DNA of 64,000 bases from Oscillospiraceae bacterium (GTDB taxonomy: Bacteria > Bacillota > Clostridia > Saccharofermentanales > Saccharofermentanaceae), in assembly GCA_900176545.1 (NCBI GenBank), contig FWXP01000003.1:124001-188000 (forward strand), read 5' to 3'. Within the stretch, counting starts at the first letter, position 1. The number at the start of each line of letters is the position of its first letter. Position numbers and translations under genes: made by a program. Of the stretch, positions 59,488 through 64,000 are shown piece after piece. The notes below the pieces were generated by a model. The model saw only the letters and a list, made by a program, of their open reading frames with translations. It did no database searches and was not told the origin of the DNA.

Positions 59488-62431
59488 CCGGTTCCGCTTC
59501 GGAAATATCCATAAGAGAAAGATATTAAGGACGCTTGCTGTCACATGTTGTGTCTTCGCGGCGTCTCTTGCCGTTCTGGCGGGTCTCGGAATATTCTCCA
59601 GCCGTTCGGAACTTGTAAGGATCAAGCTGTCTTCTTCCGATAACGGAAGGAACCTTGACGGCGCAGGTATCAATATCACGTCTGTTCCGGCGGTCAACAG
59701 GGTACAGGATCCTTGCTTTGTATTGAGTGACGCATACTCTTCCTTTACCATCGTGGACGCAACAGAAGACTTTATCTTCTTCGATACCGATGAAGGACTT
59801 ACTTCGGAGGATATTCCCGTAGGAAGTTCGGTTCGTGTGCTGGCTCTTGATGAGGACGGAGTCATGAGCTTGAGATACTCGGGACTTGTCAGTGGCTTTG
59901 AGGAATCCAGATTCGGTCTTCTTAACGAGGTCGAAGACAGCGAGGGTAACTGGCTCAATGACCATATAACAGACACGGTATCACTTGATAACGTAGTCGT
60001 GGCTCTTACCGAGAGCGGCAAGCTCATCGCAGATATAACGGCAGGTCCGCTGGTGAAGCCTTTCGAGGACGATACGGCAGTATTTGCCGACATATGTGCA
60101 TCAAGTGACGTAGTATATGCCGTGACTCTTGACGGCAGGGTATATTCCTCTAATGACGGACGTAACTTCGATCTTATGGCTACTTCCGATAACTCTGCGG
60201 AGGCTTCTAGGATCGCTTGTGTCAACGGATCGGTACTGGTGGTCTATTCTGACGGGGGACTCAAGGTATTCAATTCCGGAAGCGGCTATGACCTTGCTCC
60301 TTCGTTCGATACAAACGGCTTGAGGATAATATCCAACGACGATCGCCTTATCGCAGTTACTTCAGATAACAAGTTCTATGAGACTTCTAACGGCTATATC
60401 TTTTCTCAGATAGATACTGAAGGTGTTCTTGATGAGGAATCCGTGATAATCGACGCTGACTGCTGCGAAGATAAGTTCTGCTTCCTTACCGAGAACGGAA
60501 GGATAGTCATCGTCGAATCTTCAGATGACGGGGAGACCGAGATAAGGGATCTGGATATATCTTCCATAGATCCCGTGGATCTGGTTCTCTCTTCCGAAGG
60601 AAGGATCATTGTTGTCACTTCCGACCGTAAGGCGTGCCTTATCTCGGATGCTAACGGAAGGGTATCTGATCTTACGTCGAATGCAGGTAATGTTGATGCA
60701 GTGTTCAAGGGCGCATCAGATAAGATATTCACCGCCACGGGCAGCAATCTGTATATGGTAAAGGTATTGTCAGGAATACAGGTCAACACTTCAGTTCCTG
60801 CTGATTCTATCCTGGCGGGCGATACATGTGTCATAGACTATTCCGTGGCAGGTGACAGTGCATGGGAAGTCATAGGCGAAGGTACAGCTCTTACGTCTTA
60901 TACTAATCCGTCAGTGTCCGGCCCTTCAGCTACTTCCGGAAGACTTACCGGTGCAGGGCAGGGAGTGCATGCCATATCACAGGTCCTTTACGGTAATTCT
61001 ACGGATAACTTCTCTGACGATACTTTCTATCGCATGAGCTTTACGGTTCGATGCGACGGATCCGTATACAATGTCAAGATGTGGCTGAGCGGTGAGAGAT
61101 TCGGTGATGTCGGTCTCAGTGCAGATGATGTCAGCGGCAAGATGCAGGAATATTCAACTGTATTCGCTGTTACGGGCAACATGCTGGCCGACGAGACAGT
61201 AAGGCTCAATATATCATTTGAAGGAGAAGGTACCCTCTATATCGATAATGTCTATGTGGGTGAGGACAGATACGATATCGATTCGATCCCCGATGAGTAC
61301 AGGGAAGGGATTGAGGCTGGAAAGCCTTCGACTGTGAGACTTGCGAATATCCCCCTTTGTACTTCGGATTTCTCTTCGGAGGCTTATTACGGAACGGGTC
61401 CTGATTCACTTGAGACGGGAATGCAGCTCGTAAAGGGCGCGGAGTCCCTGCCGTGGTTCGTTATAGGTTCCTATGCTGATCAGGATTCCATTGATTCCTG
61501 GCTCGGTTATCTTTGCGGTTCCGTAAGATCTGATTACGGAAAGATAAGGATCGATAACGGTACTGCGCTTCCCTGGAGCAGGCAGTATGACACGATCTAT
61601 ATCGAGATCTCAGATCTTGATGGTGTCTTCGAGACTGATCTTCAGAGAGGTGCATATGTATCTCACGTTATGAGCCTTATCGCATCTTCCGAGTATTATT
61701 CCGAAGTAAAGGATAAGATAGTATTCCTTGACGGTATGCTCTATGAAGGCGGAACGGTAATATCCAACGCCGATTACCATACAATGGACATGACCATCGA
61801 TCTTACGTATAACACGACCGGTTACGGTGACCTCATAAACGGTTCCTTCGATACAATAGGCTACGATGCACCGAGATTTCCTTCAAGAGGTGCAGAATCA
61901 GGTGAGTTCATAAGATCCCTGAATATCGCGGGAGATCCTTCGAGAGTAACGGCTGCCCAGATAGCATCGATCGCAGTCAACGACTCTGTAAGGATGGTCA
62001 TGATAGATGTTAATGTCAGCAGAAGACCTGTAGATACGGAGACATCGGATGTATTCGTAGGAACGGCTCCTTCCGTTATATTGAATACCTTGTCACAGCT
62101 TCGATTTACAAGACATGCCAATTCACTCTATTACGAAGTAACCGAGCCTTTGGACAGCAATTCGGCGTTCAGTGCTACGCAGTTCAACTCAGATTGTTCC
62201 GTATCGCTCCTGGAGAACGGCAATACAAAATACCTTATAGTAGCTAACGATTCGGATACTCAGCAGCAGTTCATCATCGATGGGGTCGATCTAACCATGG
62301 ACAGCGCGATAATAAGAAGGTATTCCGCTTTCGGAGAGCTCCTTAATACGAGAAGCCTGTCAAGGAGTGACGTAAGGCACACCCTTCAGGCAGGTGAATT
62401 CATTGTAATAGAGATATCTTCAGACTTATGA
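59474..62431 (+). CDS. Large membrane-anchored extracellular protein, propeller-like and CBM-like parts
   Basis: 985 residues. A basic N-terminus and one membrane helix (about 18-42) anchor it; the rest is outside. About 55-430: repeated beta segments (VYSSNDGRNFDLMA, KFYETSNGYIFSQI) in the manner of a beta-propeller of the BNR/Ycf48 kind. About 440-600: jelly-roll domain like CBM4/9 (YRMSFTVRCDG, GTLYIDNVYV). About 600-985: mixed domain with weak resemblance to glycoside hydrolases of the GH39/GH51 clan (FVIGSY, SLIASSEYY), where no clear catalytic pair was identified. May bind or sense wall polysaccharide. Not a family I can name. Confidence 0.75.
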   Translation: MNRLDRFRFGNIHKRKILRTLAVTCCVFAASLAVLAGLGIFSSRSELVRIKLSSSDNGRNLDGAGINITSVPAVNRVQDPCFVLSDAYSSFTIVDATEDFIFFDTDEGLTSEDIPVGSSVRVLALDEDGVMSLRYSGLVSGFEESRFGLLNEVEDSEGNWLNDHITDTVSLDNVVVALTESGKLIADITAGPLVKPFEDDTAVFADICASSDVVYAVTLDGRVYSSNDGRNFDLMATSDNSAEASRIACVNGSVLVVYSDGGLKVFNSGSGYDLAPSFDTNGLRIISNDDRLIAVTSDNKFYETSNGYIFSQIDTEGVLDEESVIIDADCCEDKFCFLTENGRIVIVESSDDGETEIRDLDISSIDPVDLVLSSEGRIIVVTSDRKACLISDANGRVSDLTSNAGNVDAVFKGASDKIFTATGSNLYMVKVLSGIQVNTSVPADSILAGDTCVIDYSVAGDSAWEVIGEGTALTSYTNPSVSGPSATSGRLTGAGQGVHAISQVLYGNSTDNFSDDTFYRMSFTVRCDGSVYNVKMWLSGERFGDVGLSADDVSGKMQEYSTVFAVTGNMLADETVRLNISFEGEGTLYIDNVYVGEDRYDIDSIPDEYREGIEAGKPSTVRLANIPLCTSDFSSEAYYGTGPDSLETGMQLVKGAESLPWFVIGSYADQDSIDSWLGYLCGSVRSDYGKIRIDNGTALPWSRQYDTIYIEISDLDGVFETDLQRGAYVSHVMSLIASSEYYSEVKDKIVFLDGMLYEGGTVISNADYHTMDMTIDLTYNTTGYGDLINGSFDTIGYDAPRFPSRGAESGEFIRSLNIAGDPSRVTAAQIASIAVNDSVRMVMIDVNVSRRPVDTETSDVFVGTAPSVILNTLSQLRFTRHANSLYYEVTEPLDSNSAFSATQFNSDCSVSLLENGNTKYLIVANDSDTQQQFIIDGVDLTMDSAIIRRYSAFGELLNTRSLSRSDVRHTLQAGEFIVIEISSDL

Positions 62432-63412
62432 TTTGTGCAGCTTCTTATAGGCGGTCATAAACCTGTCCCTTATAGGAGCATCAATGTTATGTCCAGACTC
62501 ATGAGCGAAGCTGGGGTATATGACGCCTCCTGCCATCTCCGCATGACCGCCGCCGTCTCCTATGCCTTCCAGAGCCATCTTTGTGATAGTTCCTGCAGGG
62601 ACGTCGTCCATCTCTGACCTTACGGAGAACTTAAAGCCACCGTCACGATCTGCATAGACTATGGCCAGCTCGACGCTGTCCAACGAAAGGATAAAGTCTG
62701 ATACCATTGCCACCAGACCGTCAGGACAATCGAAGGGGATATGTACGAACCCTATGACGTCGTATACTACGATATTCTGGATGGCGGCTCCATATGCGCG
62801 AAGGTCAGTAAGCTCCAGCTCATTGCTGCCGAGCCTTGTCATGACCTTAAGATCTGCTATGGCATTGAGCTTAGCGAAAGCCTTTATGTCCTCCTCGGTG
62901 ACGCGGCGGCAGAAGTTATTCGTATCCACCTTGATGGCGTAGAGAAGGGCTGTAGCGATATCTGCGGGGATATCTATGTCATTATCAAGAAAATAGTCGA
63001 CGATTATGGTAGCACATGCTCCGTATGCCCTGTGATCCACGAACTTGTATTCATAAGAAGTGGTCCACGGATGGTGGTCGATGCAGGCGACTTCCTCGCC
63101 CGGTATATCGGTAAAGTTGGAATTGCTCCTCTGACCGTCTACCGTGATTATATAATCTTCATCCCTGGGAGGACGGGTATCCGCCAAGGCGATATCTATG
63201 TGAAGCTCCCTTATCATCAGCTGAGTGGACAGCTTGTCTATCTTGCCGCAGTAAACGCATCTGGCATTTATGTTGTAAAGGCCGAGCAGATACCGTAGAG
63301 CGAAGGCTGTAGCGATCGCATCCGGGTCAGGATAGTTATGAGTCTGGATCACGACATCGTGTCCTTTAAGGACGTCGATGAGTGACTGAAGCTTCAGTTG
63401 TGATTCTTTCAT
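62426..63412 (-). CDS. DHH family phosphoesterase (NrnA-like)
   Basis: 328 residues from ATG 63412, which shares its A with the stop TGA of the upstream ABC gene. DHH domain: THNYPDPDAIATAFAL, VDGQRSN and ACIDHHPW; DHHA1 domain ending in GDGGGHAEMAGG. NrnA-type enzymes remove nucleotides from very short RNA and split pAp; some act on cyclic dinucleotides. Coupling to an amino-acid ABC ATPase is odd. Its 3' end overlaps the convergent 985-residue gene by six bases. Confidence 0.9.
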   Translation of the reverse strand: MKESQLKLQSLIDVLKGHDVVIQTHNYPDPDAIATAFALRYLLGLYNINARCVYCGKIDKLSTQLMIRELHIDIALADTRPPRDEDYIITVDGQRSNSNFTDIPGEEVACIDHHPWTTSYEYKFVDHRAYGACATIIVDYFLDNDIDIPADIATALLYAIKVDTNNFCRRVTEEDIKAFAKLNAIADLKVMTRLGSNELELTDLRAYGAAIQNIVVYDVIGFVHIPFDCPDGLVAMVSDFILSLDSVELAIVYADRDGGFKFSVRSEMDDVPAGTITKMALEGIGDGGGHAEMAGGVIYPSFAHESGHNIDAPIRDRFMTAYKKLHKS

Positions 63413-64000
63413 CAAAGTACCTTGGCAAGGAATGTCTTGAGACGCTCGTTATCAGGATCGTTGAAGATCTCATCGGGAGATCCTTCAATTACTATTTTAC
63501 CACTTTCCATAAAGATAACGCGAGATGCAACTTCACGTGCAAATCCCATCTCATGAGTAACCACTGCCATGGTCATGCCGTCTTTAGCAAGGTCTTTCAT
63601 AACATCGAGCACCTCTCCGACCATCTCGGGGTCGAGAGCGGATGTGGGTTCGTCGAAGAGGAGCACGTCAGGTGACATGCAAAGGGCTCTTACGATAGCG
63701 ATACGCTGTTTCTGTCCGCCTGAGAGCTGACTCGGGTAAGCATTTGCCCTGTCCTTCAATGCAACCTTATCCAGGAGCTCGAGGGCCTTTGCCTCGGCAT
63801 CCTCCTTGCTCATTCCCAGAAGTTTTCTGGGAGCAAGTGTCATATTGTCCAGGATAGTCAGGTGAGGGAAGAGGTTAAAGTGCTGGAATACCATTCCCAT
63901 CTTCTGGCGGAGCTTATTGATATCAGTCTTGGGAGAAGTGATATCTTCACCTTCGAACGTGATGGTGCCAGCGGTAGGACGCTCCAGGAGATTAAGAGAA
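63412..64000 (-). CDS. Polar amino acid ABC transporter ATPase (5' part outside window)
   Basis: C-terminal 195 residues of a GlnQ/HisP-type ATPase. Q loop [12 protein letters not shown], signature [15 protein letters not shown], Walker [14 protein letters not shown], switch His in VVTHEMGFA, and the family tail. Walker A lies beyond the right edge; in-frame sequence is open to base 63999. Drives import of a polar amino acid such as glutamine or arginine with permease and binding protein probably further right. Confidence 0.92.
   Translation of the reverse strand, partial: SLNLLERPTAGTITFEGEDITSPKTDINKLRQKMGMVFQHFNLFPHLTILDNMTLAPRKLLGMSKEDAEAKALELLDKVALKDRANAYPSQLSGGQKQRIAIVRALCMSPDVLLFDEPTSALDPEMVGEVLDVMKDLAKDGMTMAVVTHEMGFAREVASRVIFMESGKIVIEGSPDEIFNDPDNERLKTFLAKVL

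Overview
The window reads as a chromosomal segment of an anaerobic, Gram-positive Clostridia-type bacterium, probably a gut, rumen or other fibre-rich-habitat fermenter of the Lachnospiraceae/Oscillospiraceae sort. Evidence: strong AGGAGG ribosome sites, intrinsic terminators, a T-box in front of aspS, Firmicute families (IreB, YqeY, DUF1292 next to RuvX, DUF6465, ECF vitamin transport, type III pantothenate kinase) and lipoprotein-type sugar-binding proteins. Codons are AGA/GAT/AAG rich and GC is moderate. No rRNA, tRNA, CRISPR array, insertion sequence or phage gene was seen. Genus cannot be assigned from the sequence alone.

Layout. 1-12 kb: end of an aspartate racemase, a ferredoxin-tailed aldo/keto reductase, a calcium-type P-ATPase, a large surface adhesin, secG-rnr, a membrane-linked XRE regulator and an alpha/beta hydrolase. 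12-26.5 kb: a D-glucuronate catabolic locus (GntR regulator, uxuB, uxuA, YesL-like protein, carbohydrate acetylesterase, LplB/YtcP/LplA-type ABC importer, uxaC, eda, kdgK). Four of its promoters carry the same CTAG-N4-YTAG palindrome, so it looks like one regulon. Together the enzymes take glucuronate through fructuronate, mannonate, KDG and KDPG to pyruvate and glyceraldehyde 3-phosphate. 26.6-33 kb: an unusual sugar-sensor/EAL/beta-solenoid fusion protein and a GH127 beta-L-arabinofuranosidase. 33-47 kb: small regulators, a flavodoxin, lipoproteins, a two-component system, a Lys/Ala-rich DUF6465 protein, a SUFU-domain protein and a coenzyme A block (coaBC, ECF S component, coaX).

47.4-52.2 kb: the most novel-looking part, a four-gene operon made of two diverged copies of a pair: a small helical protein of about 80 residues and a large (688 or 719 residue) protein with an LXG-like region and a C-terminal NlpC/P60-like cysteine peptidase. 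This resembles type VII secretion effector/partner pairs, but no secretion machinery or obvious immunity gene is present here.

52.2-64 kb: T-box-controlled aspS (apparently of the non-discriminating kind), mtaB, yqeY, ireB, a small SPFH/zinc-ribbon protein, ruvX, two DUF1292 proteins, a CPBP protease with a 985-residue membrane-anchored extracellular protein, and at the right edge a DHH phosphoesterase coupled to an amino-acid ABC ATPase that runs out of the window.
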